Virus record (IMG/VR): IMGVR_UViG_3300046675_000452
Coordinates: 1-25,995 of that record
Length of the DNA stretch: 25,995 nt
Reading direction: 5' to 3' (one strand)
From: a virus
Position numbers and translations under genes: made by a program
The notes under the pieces: model-generated
Database searches by the model: none
The model's input: the letters and a program-made list of their open reading frames with translations, nothing else
Told to the model about the DNA's origin: nothing
Shown: piece by piece, positions 1-9,521 of the stretch
Layout: each line of letters starts with the position of its first letter
Numbering within the stretch: the stretch's first letter is position 1

Positions 1-1
1 C

Positions 2-3000
2 GTCGAGAACATGTCCCAGGCGATGGGTGTCCTGAACGGCATCGTCGGTACCGGTGACATGACGATGCAGAACCTGGCGGACGCTTTCGGAAACGGCATG
101 GTTGCCACTGTCAAGGGCTTCGGTCTCAGCCTGACAGATGTGGGTGCCGCTCTTGCCACATTCGGTGACAGTAATATCCGTGGTGCTAACGCAGGTACTC
201 AGCTCCGTATGTCCGTCATGGCTCTGGCGCACCCCGTGGCCACAGGCGCGGATGAGCTGAAGCGGCTGGGGCTTGAGTCTGACACCCTGTCCAAGGACAT
301 GCAGTCCGGTGGTCTCCTCAAGGCTCTGGAAGACCTTGAGTCGCACATGAAGAAGGCTGGTGTCAGCGCCAAGGAGCAGGGCGACGTCATCACTACCGTC
401 TTCGGCCGCAAGGCTGGCGCTGGTCTTAATGTCCTTCTCGACCAGATGGACCGCCTGAGGTCTAAGTATCCGGCTCTCCAGACCGCCTCCCAGCAGTTCG
501 GCAAGGACTGGGAGATTGCGTCCAAAACGTTCTCCGTCCAGGTGAAGAACCTGGAAGGCGGCCTTCAGGCGCTGATGATCACCATCGGCAACAAGTTGAT
601 TCCTTCTGTGCAGAAGCTCGTCAACCTCATGCTGAACAACAAGGGCGCTACCGTTGATCTGGCAGCGGCTTTTGCTGTTCTGCTCGGTGTGATCATCACG
701 ACCTCGCTGGCGATCAAGACATACAACGCTTATGTCTTGATCGCCGCAGGACTGAACAAGTTCTTTACAGAGACTGCTGTCGGCATGCGCGTTGCCACTC
801 TTGCTACGGCTGCGGCAACTAAGATATGGGCAGCTGTTCAACTGGTGGCGTCTGGGGTCGCCAGCATAGCGGTAGCTGCTTATGATGCCATCAGCACATC
901 GTTGATGTTCATGAAGGCCGCGTACGTCAACAATGGCCGTGGCTTCAGTGGCATGATGGCAGCCTTTTCGCAGCTGACACCACTCAAGGGTGTCAAGGAT
1001 GCCTTTAATGCCATGCGATTGGCCTCCGTTCAGGCTGGCGGGGGTATCGCCGGAATTCAGGCAGCATTTGCCTCTATGAGTACCGGGGCCAAGCTCGGCG
1101 GAACCATTGTTGTTATCGCTGGGCTTGTCCTCGCTCTGAAGAGTATTGCTGATCTGAGCAAGCAGGCTCCAGCGGACATTGACGCTCTGACTACATCACT
1201 CACCAATCTCGGCCGAACAGGTGCAGTATCCGGCGAAGCTCTACGTGTATACGGAAGTGACCTGAGCGGACTGATCGAGTCCCTCAAGTTCGATCCGTCC
1301 ACCATGAACGGATTCCAGCAGTTCTTCGATAAGGTCGGCAGCGGATTCGGACTTTTCGGTGACACACTGAAGGAGACCGCAGAATCCGACATCAAGCCTC
1401 TTGACCAGGCTCTCGCTAATCTTGTCCAGAGTGGTCATGCAGATATCGCCGCAGCCGCCCTGAAGAAGGTCATTGATGCGGGCGCAAAGACTGGTACGAG
1501 TGCGGACAAGATCAAGAGTCAGCTGACCCAGTACAACAATGCGCTAGACGGAACCAAGACCGCCAGTGACCTTGTTGCGGACTCTCAAGGCAAGTTCGGT
1601 GAGGCTGCGCAGAAGGTTCAGACGAATCTCGCAGCTCAGAAGAAGGTGGCCGATGGTCTCCGCGAGTCTCTTCAGGCGCTTGATGCTGTCAATCAAGCGG
1701 CGTACGGCTCGGAGACAGCGTTCTATCAGGCCATCCACGACCTGAATAAGGGTCTCAAGGACAATGGTAAGACGCTCAACGTCCATACCGAGGCCGGTCG
1801 TAAGAACCGTACGCTGATCCAGAACATGGCGGCGGCTACTGATGACCTGACAGCGAAGATGGCCGACCAGCACCGTTCATGGACTTCCATCAACAAGAAG
1901 TACGACGAGGGCTACAAGGCCCTTGTCAAGGCTGCGCGCGGTATGGGTGACACGAAGGAGGAGGCGGACAAGCTCGCGAAGTCGCTTCTTCACCTCCCCA
2001 AGGACACCACCGTTGCCCTCAAGACCAACGCTGACGTCATCCAGGAGAAGATCGACAAGCTCAAGGCGAAGATGCGCAGTCTTCCACCGAGCCAGCAGGT
2101 TTACATCAAGGGTCAGATCAAGGACCTGGAAGCGAAGCTGGCTCAGGCCAAGGCTGACATTGCCGGAGTCCACGGCAAGACCGTGACGCTCTACTCCAAG
2201 TACGTCAGTGTCGGTAAGCAGCCTGGTACCGGAACCGTTCTCAAGGCTGCGGGCGGATTGCTCAGTGGTCCTGGCACCGGGACTTCGGACGATATTCCTG
2301 TCATGGCGTCCAATGGTGAATACGTCATCACCGCTGCCGCCGTCCAGAAGTACGGACCCAGGTTCCTGGACGCCCTGAACAGCAGGTCCCTCCCGGCACT
2401 CGCCAGCGGTGGCGGTGTCAGCAGCGGTGAGAAGTCTGCCCGGAGCGGAGCGGCCGGACAGTTCGGTATCTCGTTCTTCGGAAGGATGGCTGGATACCAG
2501 CGGAATCCTTTCGAGAGTTCCACAGCGAACGCCGGATCACTGAGCGAGCTTGTCAACACCTTGAATCAGTGGCGCTCCACGATCAAGCAGGCTCTGCACG
2601 GAGCGCAGGAATCCAGGCTGCTGGAGCACCTGACCAGTTTCGGCAGGAGCATGATCGCGCACGAGAAGGCTCTCACCAAGGTAAACGCCGCATTGGACGC
2701 GGCGAAGACCAAGTTGTCGAGCCTGAAAGACGCGGCGGCGCAGCTGAAGGACTCCGTGTCCTCCGGCATCATCTCCGGCGCGAACATCACCGGGACAGCC
2801 CAGGCAAACGGTCTTACGTCCACTGGCCGCATTCTCGACCAGCTCACCCAGGACCGTGACAAGGCGCAGTCCTTGGCCGGTGCCCTGGCGGAACTCAAGA
2901 GCCGTGGCCTGAACAGCCAGTCGCTCAGCGAGATCGCACAGGCTGGCGTATCCGGCGGTGGCCTGGCTACTGCCTCCGCGCTGATGTCGGCTTCGGGTAG

Positions 3001-3484
3001 CGACATCCAGCAGATCAACCAGCTGGAAGCTCAGCTCAAGGGATCCGCCACGGCCGCTGGTAAGACCACAGCGGACGCGATGTATGCCGCGAGCATCAAG
3101 GGTGCCGACAAGGTCGTCAGGAGCCTGGAGAAGCACCAGGCGGCCCTCGTGAAGGCGATGGACCGGCTGGCCAAGCGCATGGAGACGCTGATCGAGAAGG
3201 CGTTCCACATCAACGGGCATGCTGCCGGTGGAGCTGCTGGCGGCTGGTCCATGATCAATGAGATGGGCGCGGAACTCGTGCACCTTCCGAACGGCTCGAC
3301 AGTGTACCCGGCCGGTCAGTCCCGGCAGATGATGTCCCGACATGGCGGCTCGAACGAGCCGATCGTCATCAACCTGGAACTCGGAGGTAAGCACTTCGAG
3401 CAGATCTGGGTGGATACCGGCCGCCGCGCGGTCCGTACCCGTGGCGGAAACGTTCAGGTCGCTCTCGGCCGTCCAGGATCGTAA
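2..3484 (+). CDS. Tape measure protein, C-terminal part (5' truncated by window edge)
   Basis: The frame enters from the left edge without a start, so only about the last 1,160 residues are present. Tape measure proteins set tail length and occupy the tail lumen before DNA ejection. The visible N-terminal part carries the Gly/Ala-rich core typical of TP901-type tape measures (NLADAFGNGMVATVKGFG near the left edge). Hydrophobic, membrane-like segments lie at about residues 213-236, 265-300 and 355-380, followed by long Ala/Lys-rich helices (about 640-725). Two copies of the Gly-rich motif seen in tape measure C termini occur: a GxSDDIPVMASNGEYVI type near residue 760 and MGAELVHLPNGSTVYPAGQ near 1090. 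It is followed by an intrinsic terminator and then tail genes, the usual siphovirus order. Confidence 0.93.
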   Translation, partial: VENMSQAMGVLNGIVGTGDMTMQNLADAFGNGMVATVKGFGLSLTDVGAALATFGDSNIRGANAGTQLRMSVMALAHPVATGADELKRLGLESDTLSKDMQSGGLLKALEDLESHMKKAGVSAKEQGDVITTVFGRKAGAGLNVLLDQMDRLRSKYPALQTASQQFGKDWEIASKTFSVQVKNLEGGLQALMITIGNKLIPSVQKLVNLMLNNKGATVDLAAAFAVLLGVIITTSLAIKTYNAYVLIAAGLNKFFTETAVGMRVATLATAAATKIWAAVQLVASGVASIAVAAYDAISTSLMFMKAAYVNNGRGFSGMMAAFSQLTPLKGVKDAFNAMRLASVQAGGGIAGIQAAFASMSTGAKLGGTIVVIAGLVLALKSIADLSKQAPADIDALTTSLTNLGRTGAVSGEALRVYGSDLSGLIESLKFDPSTMNGFQQFFDKVGSGFGLFGDTLKETAESDIKPLDQALANLVQSGHADIAAAALKKVIDAGAKTGTSADKIKSQLTQYNNALDGTKTASDLVADSQGKFGEAAQKVQTNLAAQKKVADGLRESLQALDAVNQAAYGSETAFYQAIHDLNKGLKDNGKTLNVHTEAGRKNRTLIQNMAAATDDLTAKMADQHRSWTSINKKYDEGYKALVKAARGMGDTKEEADKLAKSLLHLPKDTTVALKTNADVIQEKIDKLKAKMRSLPPSQQVYIKGQIKDLEAKLAQAKADIAGVHGKTVTLYSKYVSVGKQPGTGTVLKAAGGLLSGPGTGTSDDIPVMASNGEYVITAAAVQKYGPRFLDALNSRSLPALASGGGVSSGEKSARSGAAGQFGISFFGRMAGYQRNPFESSTANAGSLSELVNTLNQWRSTIKQALHGAQESRLLEHLTSFGRSMIAHEKALTKVNAALDAAKTKLSSLKDAAAQLKDSVSSGIISGANITGTAQANGLTSTGRILDQLTQDRDKAQSLAGALAELKSRGLNSQSLSEIAQAGVSGGGLATASALMSASGSDIQQINQLEAQLKGSATAAGKTTADAMYAASIKGADKVVRSLEKHQAALVKAMDRLAKRMETLIEKAFHINGHAAGGAAGGWSMINEMGAELVHLPNGSTVYPAGQSRQMMSRHGGSNEPIVINLELGGKHFEQIWVDTGRRAVRTRGGNVQVALGRPGS

Positions 3485-3488
3485 TTCG

Positions 3489-3520
3489 GCGGCTGGCGTG
3501 TAACAGCGCCAGCCGCTTTT
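3489..3520 (+). terminator. Intrinsic terminator after the tape measure gene
   Basis: A perfect 10-bp stem (GCGGCTGGCG at 3489-3498 with CGCCAGCCGC at 3507-3516), an 8-nt loop and a TTTT run at 3517-3520 lie just after the tape measure stop codon. This is a textbook rho-independent terminator on the plus strand. It may be leaky, since the downstream tail genes continue in the same direction. Confidence 0.8.
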
Positions 3521-3540
3521 CGCAGAGGGAGATACGACTC

Positions 3541-4050
3541 GTGCCGTACAAGATTTTCAATGCGGCTATGGCCACGACTGCGGCGACAGCCAAGGTCACC
3601 ACGGGCACGGCCATCAAGACAATGCTACAGATCGCCACACCGGCTACCCGCCAGTTCCAGGTCATCTCGTGGGGATACACGTGCGATAACGCACCGACCT
3701 CCTCCTCAGTTGTCGAACTGCTCCAGACAGACGTGGCAGCCACTGTCACGGCGCATGTAGCATCCGGTGTCCAGCCCATCGATCCGAATGGCACTGCATC
3801 CCTCTTGACACTGGGAACCTCCGCAACCGGCTACACCGCCACAGCAGAGGGCACGACAACCGCTTCCCGCATCTTTGACGCAGTGGAGATTCCGCCGTCT
3901 TCGTCTGGTGCTGCTGGCCTGTGCTACTACCAGCAGTTCATGCCGGATGAGCGGCCGATTATCCCCATCTCGAAGTTCTTGCGCGTGCGCGTGACATTTG
4001 GCAGCGCCGTGAATATGCTGTGCTGGGTTACTGGCATTGAGGTGGGATAA
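3541..4050 (+). CDS. Minor tail protein (hypothetical)
   Basis: A 169-residue protein starting at GTG, with GAGGGAG about 9 nt upstream. No catalytic motif is visible. It is rich in Thr, Ala and Ser with alternating hydrophobic residues, consistent with a beta-rich virion protein, and has no signal peptide or membrane segment. Its position directly after the tape measure gene and 3 nt before the next tail gene argues for a distal-tail or minor tail component. I recognise the positional pattern from actinobacteriophages but no named domain, so the function is inferred from context. Confidence 0.7.
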   Translation: MPYKIFNAAMATTAATAKVTTGTAIKTMLQIATPATRQFQVISWGYTCDNAPTSSSVVELLQTDVAATVTAHVASGVQPIDPNGTASLLTLGTSATGYTATAEGTTTASRIFDAVEIPPSSSGAAGLCYYQQFMPDERPIIPISKFLRVRVTFGSAVNMLCWVTGIEVG

Positions 4051-4053
4051 CAC

Positions 4054-6324
4054 ATGACCAGCGGTCTCGCTGCGCGGCTGGACGGATGGCGGCGTTGGCG
4101 TGGTGCGTGGGTCAGCCCACCTGCCGCGTCAGGCGAGGCCAGCAATGGCAATCCCGTTCAGGCAGAGTTGTACCTCAACGGCGTCTGGACGGACATCACG
4201 TCGTACATCATGGTGCGCGACAACTCCGGCAACATCGCTATCACTAAAGGCCAGCCGAACGAGAGCACCCTGCCGGACAAGTCCACCTGTACTTTCCTGC
4301 TGAACAACCGGGACGGCAGGTTCTCCCCGCGTAACCCATCTGGCGCTTACTACGGTCTTATCGGTCGCAACACCCAATTCCGTATCAGCGTCCCCTTGAA
4401 CACGGGGAAGAATTACCGGTTCTGGGGCGAGATCTCCGAGTGGCCGCAAAAGTGGGACACCACCGGAACCGACATCTGGGTGGAGGTTCAGGCGTCAGGG
4501 CCGTTTCGTCGTCTCAGCCAGGGACGCGCTCCGACGAAATCCGTATTGTATGAGGCCTTCACTGACGGCTCCCTTGGGACCTTCCAGGAGTACTGGCCGT
4601 GTGAAGACCCGGTGGATTCAACTCTGGTTGTATCGGCGCTGGTCAACCATTCGCCCATGACGATCTCCGGGGCTCCGGTCTTTGCCGCGTTCGACCAGTT
4701 CCCCACATCGGATCCGCTGCCGACCATGACAGGTGCGCAGTTTACTGGTGGGGTAGCCAAGTACGACAACCCCACAGCCACGCAGGTTCGCTTCCTGCTG
4801 TTCATTCCGGCAGACGGCGCGCCAGACGGCAAGGTCATTTGTCGGATCGCGCAAGAGAATAGTTCAGCTACCACAGGATTTTGGGAACTTGTCTACACTA
4901 CAGGCGCCAGTGTACTTCCCCTGGGGTCGATAAGCCTGTACCAGCTCGACGGTGACGGCGCCCAGCTGGGGATCACCCTTGATTATCCGCATGATGTCCG
5001 GGGCAAGCTAGTTCGGGTTTCCATAGAGCTGGAGGAAAGTGGCACGAGCATCACTCGTGCTCTGCGTGTTCTCACCCTGGGAGACACCGAAGCAGTTAGT
5101 GTCACAGATACAGCGTCACTTACAGCGCTCACACGAGTTCTCTCTATTGACATGTGTCCGGACTCAATTGCCGCAACAGTCACTCACCAGGGACGGGGAC
5201 TCACCAACGGTTCAGTAGGTCACGTCACTCTCCAGACTTCGATTACCTCTGTGACGGATCTCGGCCTGCGTTTCGACCCGATCGGGGAAGTCGCCGGACG
5301 CCGCATTCAGCGCGTATGCAGCGAGCACGCCATTGCTTTCGACAGCATCGGTAACCTGGACAACACCGAAGCGATGGGCAACCAGACCAAGCTGAAGCCT
5401 CTGGACCTCATCAACGAAGGCGCTGCCGCCGATCTCGGAATCGTCTATGAGAATCTCAACGCTCTCGGAGTCGGCTACCGGACCAGGGAATCCCTGTACA
5501 ACCAGGATGCCGCGCTGACTCTGACGTACGCGTCCGGCCAGCTCTCCGAGATCCCTCTCCCAACAGATGACGATCTCCTCAGTCGGAACAGCATCGCGGT
5601 CACCAACAGCAGCACGAGTAACTCATCCACAGCGGAGCAGACAACGGGCACGCTCTCCACACAGGACCCACCCGTGGGTATCGGCGTGTATGGCGAGTCC
5701 TCGTCCATCAACGTGGCCTCGGATACGCAGTTGCCCAACCAGGCTTACTGGCGGCTGAATCTGGGAACGGTGGATGAGGCGCGGTACCCGCAGATCTCCG
5801 TCAACCTGGCGCACCCGCAGTTCGCCAATAACGTTGCGCTGAAGAATGCCGTTCTGTCCCTGCGAGTAGGCGACAGAATTGATCTCATCGGTCCTCTTCC
5901 CCAGCAGGCACCGGATAACATTTCGGTGCTGGTGGTCGGATTCTCCGAAACCATCACGCATTTTGAGCACCGGCTGACATTCAACTGCGCTCCGGAAAGC
6001 CCCTGGCGGGTCGGGGTCGTGGAAGATTCTGTCCTTGGGCGACTGGACACGGCAGGATCGACGCTGGCAGCAGATGTCACTTCTGCCGATGTGACGTTCA
6101 GCGTGACTACGACGTCCGGGCCGGTGTGGATCGACTCGGCCACCTACCCGACGCACTTTCCATTCGATGTGCGTCTCAGTGGCGAGACCGTCACCGTCAC
6201 CGCCATCACCAGTACCACCAGCCCGCAGTCTTTTACCGTGACTCGCAGCATCAACAGTGTCGTCAAAGCCCAGACGGCAGGCACCGCTATCAGCCTCGCC
6301 ACCCCGACGCTCATAGCCCTGTAA
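4054..6324 (+). CDS. Large minor tail protein
   Basis: A 756-residue protein whose ATG follows the previous stop by 3 nt, with GAGGTGGG upstream. The region around residues 30-110 contains a motif common in actinobacteriophage tail proteins: WTDITSYIMVRD, then a pairing of K-Q-P-N-E and STCTFLLNNRDGRFSPRNP, then a GxNTQFRISV strand. This suggests a distal-tail or baseplate-hub-like beta domain. The middle (about 170-330) resembles a beta-sandwich with spaced aromatic residues and could be carbohydrate-binding. The C terminus is Thr/Ser-rich. It probably belongs to the tail tip and may contact the host surface. Tail assignment is strong from context; the exact role is not visible. Confidence 0.82.
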   Translation: MTSGLAARLDGWRRWRGAWVSPPAASGEASNGNPVQAELYLNGVWTDITSYIMVRDNSGNIAITKGQPNESTLPDKSTCTFLLNNRDGRFSPRNPSGAYYGLIGRNTQFRISVPLNTGKNYRFWGEISEWPQKWDTTGTDIWVEVQASGPFRRLSQGRAPTKSVLYEAFTDGSLGTFQEYWPCEDPVDSTLVVSALVNHSPMTISGAPVFAAFDQFPTSDPLPTMTGAQFTGGVAKYDNPTATQVRFLLFIPADGAPDGKVICRIAQENSSATTGFWELVYTTGASVLPLGSISLYQLDGDGAQLGITLDYPHDVRGKLVRVSIELEESGTSITRALRVLTLGDTEAVSVTDTASLTALTRVLSIDMCPDSIAATVTHQGRGLTNGSVGHVTLQTSITSVTDLGLRFDPIGEVAGRRIQRVCSEHAIAFDSIGNLDNTEAMGNQTKLKPLDLINEGAAADLGIVYENLNALGVGYRTRESLYNQDAALTLTYASGQLSEIPLPTDDDLLSRNSIAVTNSSTSNSSTAEQTTGTLSTQDPPVGIGVYGESSSINVASDTQLPNQAYWRLNLGTVDEARYPQISVNLAHPQFANNVALKNAVLSLRVGDRIDLIGPLPQQAPDNISVLVVGFSETITHFEHRLTFNCAPESPWRVGVVEDSVLGRLDTAGSTLAADVTSADVTFSVTTTSGPVWIDSATYPTHFPFDVRLSGETVTVTAITSTTSPQSFTVTRSINSVVKAQTAGTAISLATPTLIAL

Positions 6325-6334
6325 GGAGGTCATC

Positions 6335-6892
6335 GTGTCTTCGCAGTACCCGACATTCTTGGCTGGGCAGATCCTCACGGCGTCCCTGCTGTCCTCCTCG
6401 CAGCCCATGGTGGCGATCAAAGCCAGTGATACCGCACGGTCGTCCACCACGACGACAGCGGCTGACCCGGAACTCCAGTTCTCCGTTCTGGCCAATGCCG
6501 TTTATGTGATGGACGGATGGCTCAAGGTTTCTGGCGACGCCACTGGCGACATCAACCTGGACTGGTCCCCGCCAACAGGATCCACAGGTGAGTGGATGGG
6601 GCATGGGCCAGGAAACAACGTCATTTCTGCGACCGGCGGTCCCGGTGTTCTTGCTGCTGATACAGCGGAAACTCGCGGCTACATGGTACGGCTGGAAAGC
6701 AACGACATCGCCGCCGCGCGAAGCTTCGGATTGATCACCTCTACCGACCTGCTCACCATCGTTCTCAACGGAACACTGCGCGTCGGGTCCAGTGACGGAA
6801 CCTACTCTCTGGACTGGGCGCAGGTATCCTCGGTAGCAACAGCCACCACTATCTATGCCGACTCGTGGATTCGTCTTCAGCGCATAGCATAG
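6335..6892 (+). CDS. Minor tail protein (small, beta-rich)
   Basis: A 185-residue protein starting at GTG 6 nt after AGGAGG, a very strong ribosome site (TAAGGAGGTCATCGTG). The motif [20 protein letters not shown] at the N terminus is typical of small actinobacteriophage tail-associated proteins that follow the large minor tail protein. The middle has strands with GW and NLDWSPP, suggesting a jelly-roll-like fold. There is no membrane segment and no enzyme motif. It ends 20 nt before the peptidase gene, so it sits at the junction of tail and lysis genes. The tail role is inferred from neighbours. Confidence 0.7.
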   Translation: MSSQYPTFLAGQILTASLLSSSQPMVAIKASDTARSSTTTTAADPELQFSVLANAVYVMDGWLKVSGDATGDINLDWSPPTGSTGEWMGHGPGNNVISATGGPGVLAADTAETRGYMVRLESNDIAAARSFGLITSTDLLTIVLNGTLRVGSSDGTYSLDWAQVSSVATATTIYADSWIRLQRIA

Positions 6893-6912
6893 AAAACCAA
6901 GGGGAGAAACAC

Positions 6913-7764
6913 ATGGCACTGCATTACATCGAACAGCGTCCCCTGCCCGATCGCGGCCTCGGACGCCATGTCCATCACGATCCGCGTTCCCTGGGATACG
7001 CCCACGGTGTGCTGCCGAAGTCGGCGATCAAGTCGGTGGATTGGACGCGGCGGGCGGCAATTTTCAATCAGGGAAACCTTGGGTCCTGCACGGGAAATGC
7101 CGCCACCGGACTCCTGGCGACTGATTCCGCAGGCCGGGTGGCCTCCACAACAGTATTCATCACAGCCGCCGGAGCTGCCGCATCCCACGGTCTTTTCACC
7201 AACGCCTCGTACGTTCTGGATGAGGCTTTCGCTGTCAAGCTGTACAGTCTCGCGACGATCCTGGACAGCTACGCAGGGCAGTACCCGCCGACCGACACCG
7301 GTTCCTCGGGTATCGGCGTGGCGAAGGCTCTGAAGGCACTGGGGCTGGCTTCCAGCTACACGCACGCCTTCTCCCTGGCTGCACTGACCTCCGCGCTCCA
7401 GAGCGGTCCTGTGATGATCGGCATCCCCTGGCTGAACTCGATGTTCTCGCCCGGAGTCGACGGCCGGATCCTGGTGGACGAGATCTCGGGAATCGCTGGC
7501 GGTCATGAGATCGCCCTGACCGCATACGACGCTGCCACCAACGAATACCGCATCGACAACTCGTGGGGCACCTCATGGGGAGTCGGCGGATCCGGGTACT
7601 TCTCAGCCACCGACCTGACATGGCTGCTCTCCCAGCAGGGCGACGTCACTGTTCCCGCCTGGACAGCCGCGCCAACTCCTCCACCAGCACCCGTGCCGAC
7701 AGGAATCACGGCGGCTGAGCTGGCGAACAGCGTGCGCGCGCTCTTCACGTCGCAGGGTGTGTGA
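6913..7764 (+). CDS. Papain-like (C1A) cysteine peptidase
   Basis: A 283-residue protein. I chose the ATG at 6913 because GGGGAG lies 7 nt upstream; the longer frame from 6865 would overlap the preceding gene. The papain-family active site is complete: oxyanion-hole Gln53 and nucleophile Cys59 in [12 protein letters not shown], His198 in [11 protein letters not shown], and Asn216 in the hallmark DNSWGTSWG. The papain core spans about residues 40-235. A Pro-rich linker ([11 protein letters not shown]) leads to a short C-terminal helix. No signal peptide is seen. It lies 12 nt before the endolysin gene, so it may act in lysis or be carried in the virion to cut host surface protein. Family assignment is firm; the substrate is unknown. 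Confidence 0.9.
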   Translation: MALHYIEQRPLPDRGLGRHVHHDPRSLGYAHGVLPKSAIKSVDWTRRAAIFNQGNLGSCTGNAATGLLATDSAGRVASTTVFITAAGAAASHGLFTNASYVLDEAFAVKLYSLATILDSYAGQYPPTDTGSSGIGVAKALKALGLASSYTHAFSLAALTSALQSGPVMIGIPWLNSMFSPGVDGRILVDEISGIAGGHEIALTAYDAATNEYRIDNSWGTSWGVGGSGYFSATDLTWLLSQQGDVTVPAWTAAPTPPPAPVPTGITAAELANSVRALFTSQGV

Positions 7765-7776
7765 GGAGGTAACGGC

Positions 7777-8700
7777 ATGACCATTCAGGGTATCGACGTC
7801 TCCAACTACAACTCGGCGACGTATTCGCTGACCGGATTCGATTTCGTCGTGGTCAAGGCAACGCAGTCCACGAGTTACACCAACCCGAAGCACGCCGCCC
7901 AGGTAACGCGGGCTCGTGACAACGGTCGAGTAGTCGGCATGTATCACTTCCTGGTGACTGGCAATATCCAGGCGCAGGCCGATTACTTCGTCCAGCACGC
8001 GGCACCACAGGCCGGTGAATTCCTGGCGTGCGACTGGGAAGTGAACCCGCTCGACAAAACCAACCCGACCAACGCCGAAAAGGACGCCTTTATCAAGGCG
8101 GTCAAGAAGCTCAAGCCCGGGTTGAAGGTCGGACTGTACACCGGCCAGAGTCAGTGGAAAACACGGGACACCACGAATTACTACGGTGATTTCCTCTGGA
8201 TTGCCCGCTATGGCGCGACGTCTCCGGGGGTAAGTACTCCAGTAACGATCTGGCAGTACACCAGCACACCGCTGGACACCAATATCGGCTACTTCGGCAG
8301 CAGGTCGGAGATGGTGGCATGGGCCGCCGGGGAGAATCAGGAGACAGACGTGGCCATTACCACGGCAGAGTGGGACAAGTTCACAAGCATTTTGCAGGAT
8401 GTTGTGCCAGCAGCTGTGCTCACCAGGGATGGCATCATCGCCAACCCCAACCCGGACACGGCTACTGACAACCCCTACATCGCGCTGGCGACGTCACTGC
8501 GGAACATCGAGACCGTGGTTCGCCGTGCGGAAACTGCGGACAGGGCAACTGCTGCCGCTTCGGCAGCCGCGATCACCACGCTCACCAACACCGTGGCCAC
8601 GCTGGCAACGAACACCGCAGAGCTGGATCCCGCAGCCCTCATCGCCGAGATCAAGGCGGAGATCGCCAAGGTCACCATTTCTCTCGTACCCGGCAGCTGA
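7777..8700 (+). CDS. Endolysin, GH25 muramidase (lysozyme)
   Basis: A 307-residue protein starting at ATG after GAGGAGG. The N-terminal ~195 residues are a glycoside hydrolase 25 domain, which cleaves the N-acetylmuramyl beta-1,4 bond in peptidoglycan. The conserved features are GIDVSNY (Asp7), the FVVVKATQ strand, YHF, the catalytic pair in CDWEVN (Asp86, Glu88), VGLYTGQ and WIARYG. After about residue 200 comes a helical, Ala/Thr-rich tail resembling the C-terminal part of Streptomyces phage endolysins, possibly a wall-binding or oligomerisation segment. There is no signal peptide, so release should need the downstream holin-type proteins. Confidence 0.93.
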   Translation: MTIQGIDVSNYNSATYSLTGFDFVVVKATQSTSYTNPKHAAQVTRARDNGRVVGMYHFLVTGNIQAQADYFVQHAAPQAGEFLACDWEVNPLDKTNPTNAEKDAFIKAVKKLKPGLKVGLYTGQSQWKTRDTTNYYGDFLWIARYGATSPGVSTPVTIWQYTSTPLDTNIGYFGSRSEMVAWAAGENQETDVAITTAEWDKFTSILQDVVPAAVLTRDGIIANPNPDTATDNPYIALATSLRNIETVVRRAETADRATAAASAAAITTLTNTVATLATNTAELDPAALIAEIKAEIAKVTISLVPGS

Positions 8701-8712
8701 ACGGAGCCTGTC

Positions 8713-8970
8713 ATGTCTTTCCCCGACACCAACGTCATTTTCAAGACTGCTCAGACCTACGCCAAGGATCTGGCGGAACGCGTCATCTGGACGTTCCTGC
8801 TGGCCGCTGGTGGAGTAGCTCTTGCCTCTGGTCCTGCGGACATGTTCCATGTCTCGTTCTGGCAGACCGTCGGAACCGCTGGCCTGGTCGCTGTCGGTTC
8901 TCTCGTCAAGGGCATCGTTGCGAAGTTCCGGGGTGACCCGAACAGCGCATCCCTGGCCAGGGACGTCTAA
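8713..8970 (+). CDS. Holin-like membrane protein
   Basis: An 85-residue protein starting 12 nt after the endolysin stop with a modest GGAG site. It has two hydrophobic segments, about residues 24-42 (VIWTFLLAAGGVALASG) and 48-68 (FWQTVGTAGLVAVGSLVKGI), and a charged C terminus. Size, topology and position match small actinobacteriophage holins that permeabilise the membrane for the endolysin. Its stop overlaps the next gene's start (TAATG), so the two are translationally coupled. Confidence 0.8.
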   Translation: MSFPDTNVIFKTAQTYAKDLAERVIWTFLLAAGGVALASGPADMFHVSFWQTVGTAGLVAVGSLVKGIVAKFRGDPNSASLARDV

Positions 8971-9224
8971 TGGCCCAGCCTGTAGACAGCATCGCAATCG
9001 AGCTGGAGCGTCTACGGGGCACTTGCTCGGAAGGTTTCGCACGGATCAACGGCCAGCTCGACGTTTTAGTGGAACGATCAGACCGCACCGAGAGAGATCT
9101 CGAAAAGCTCCAGAACAGAGTTAATGCTCTGGAGCGGGCTCGGTGGGCAGCAGTAGGTGCTGGAACAGTCCTGGGGGTCGCCTCAGGAATTGTGTCCAGC
9201 ATCCTGAGTAACGCAGGGAAGTGA
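8970..9224 (+). CDS. Second holin-like protein: coiled coil plus one membrane helix
   Basis: An 84-residue protein whose ATG overlaps the previous TAA. Residues 5-55 form a charged heptad-patterned coiled coil (LERLRGTCSEGF...LEKLQNRVNALER), followed by a single C-terminal membrane helix (AAVGAGTVLGVASGIVSSIL). This coiled-coil plus single-TM layout is common for the partner of the two-TM holin in actinobacteriophage lysis cassettes. It may be an antiholin, a second holin or a membrane-associated accessory; the sequence does not decide. Confidence 0.7.
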   Translation: MAQPVDSIAIELERLRGTCSEGFARINGQLDVLVERSDRTERDLEKLQNRVNALERARWAAVGAGTVLGVASGIVSSILSNAGK

Positions 9225-9225
9225 T

Positions 9226-9483
9226 TCAGGACAGGGGAAGGTCATACCACTGACCTTCCCCTCGTCCATGGGGGCTGGCCACAACGTAATGCCATGCGGG
9301 CCCGTCCAGGAATACGTGGAGATTGGCACACGTACTGGGCGGCGACCCCGGGTTCACGATGATGGCAGCCGCCTGCTGACCCGCCCGGAAACCATCAGGT
9401 AGGTGTCCGGCCTCATGCAGCATGGACGTCACATCCGCCTGGCTCAGGGTGTACTTGACGATCTTGCCGAGAGCCGGAAGCAT
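9226..9483 (-). CDS. Small hypothetical phage protein (85 aa)
   Basis: The start is set at the ATG at 9483 because AGGAGG stands 6 nt before it; an in-frame ATG further upstream (9513) has no such site. The 85-residue product has no recognisable domain. It has an amphipathic N-terminal half with an EAGH...GFRAGQQAAAII pattern and a C-terminal half rich in aromatic residues and glycine. There is no membrane segment. It is the last gene of the leftward run that includes 9522-10420. Confidence 0.7.
   Translation of the reverse strand: MLPALGKIVKYTLSQADVTSMLHEAGHLPDGFRAGQQAAAIIVNPGSPPSTCANLHVFLDGPAWHYVVASPHGRGEGQWYDLPLS
9234..9261. terminator. Bidirectional hairpin between convergent transcription units
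   Basis: A perfect 11-bp stem (GGGGAAGGTCA at 9234-9244, TGACCTTCCCC at 9251-9261) with a 6-nt loop lies where the rightward late genes meet the leftward genes. It lies inside the last codons of the leftward gene ending at 9226. No T-run follows on either strand, so it is a plausible but not classical terminator. Confidence 0.55.
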
Positions 9484-9521
9484 GACATTCCTCCTGTGGA
9501 CACGGACTGCCACACGAGCCC

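Noticed and set aside
2537-3394. 285-residue minus-strand frame opposite the tape measure gene
   Set aside because: Antisense shadow of a well-supported gene; no ribosome site or recognisable motif.
5623-6495. 290-residue minus-strand frame opposite the tail genes
   Set aside because: Spans the junction of two real plus-strand genes in a shadow frame, with low-complexity Arg/Gly-rich translation.
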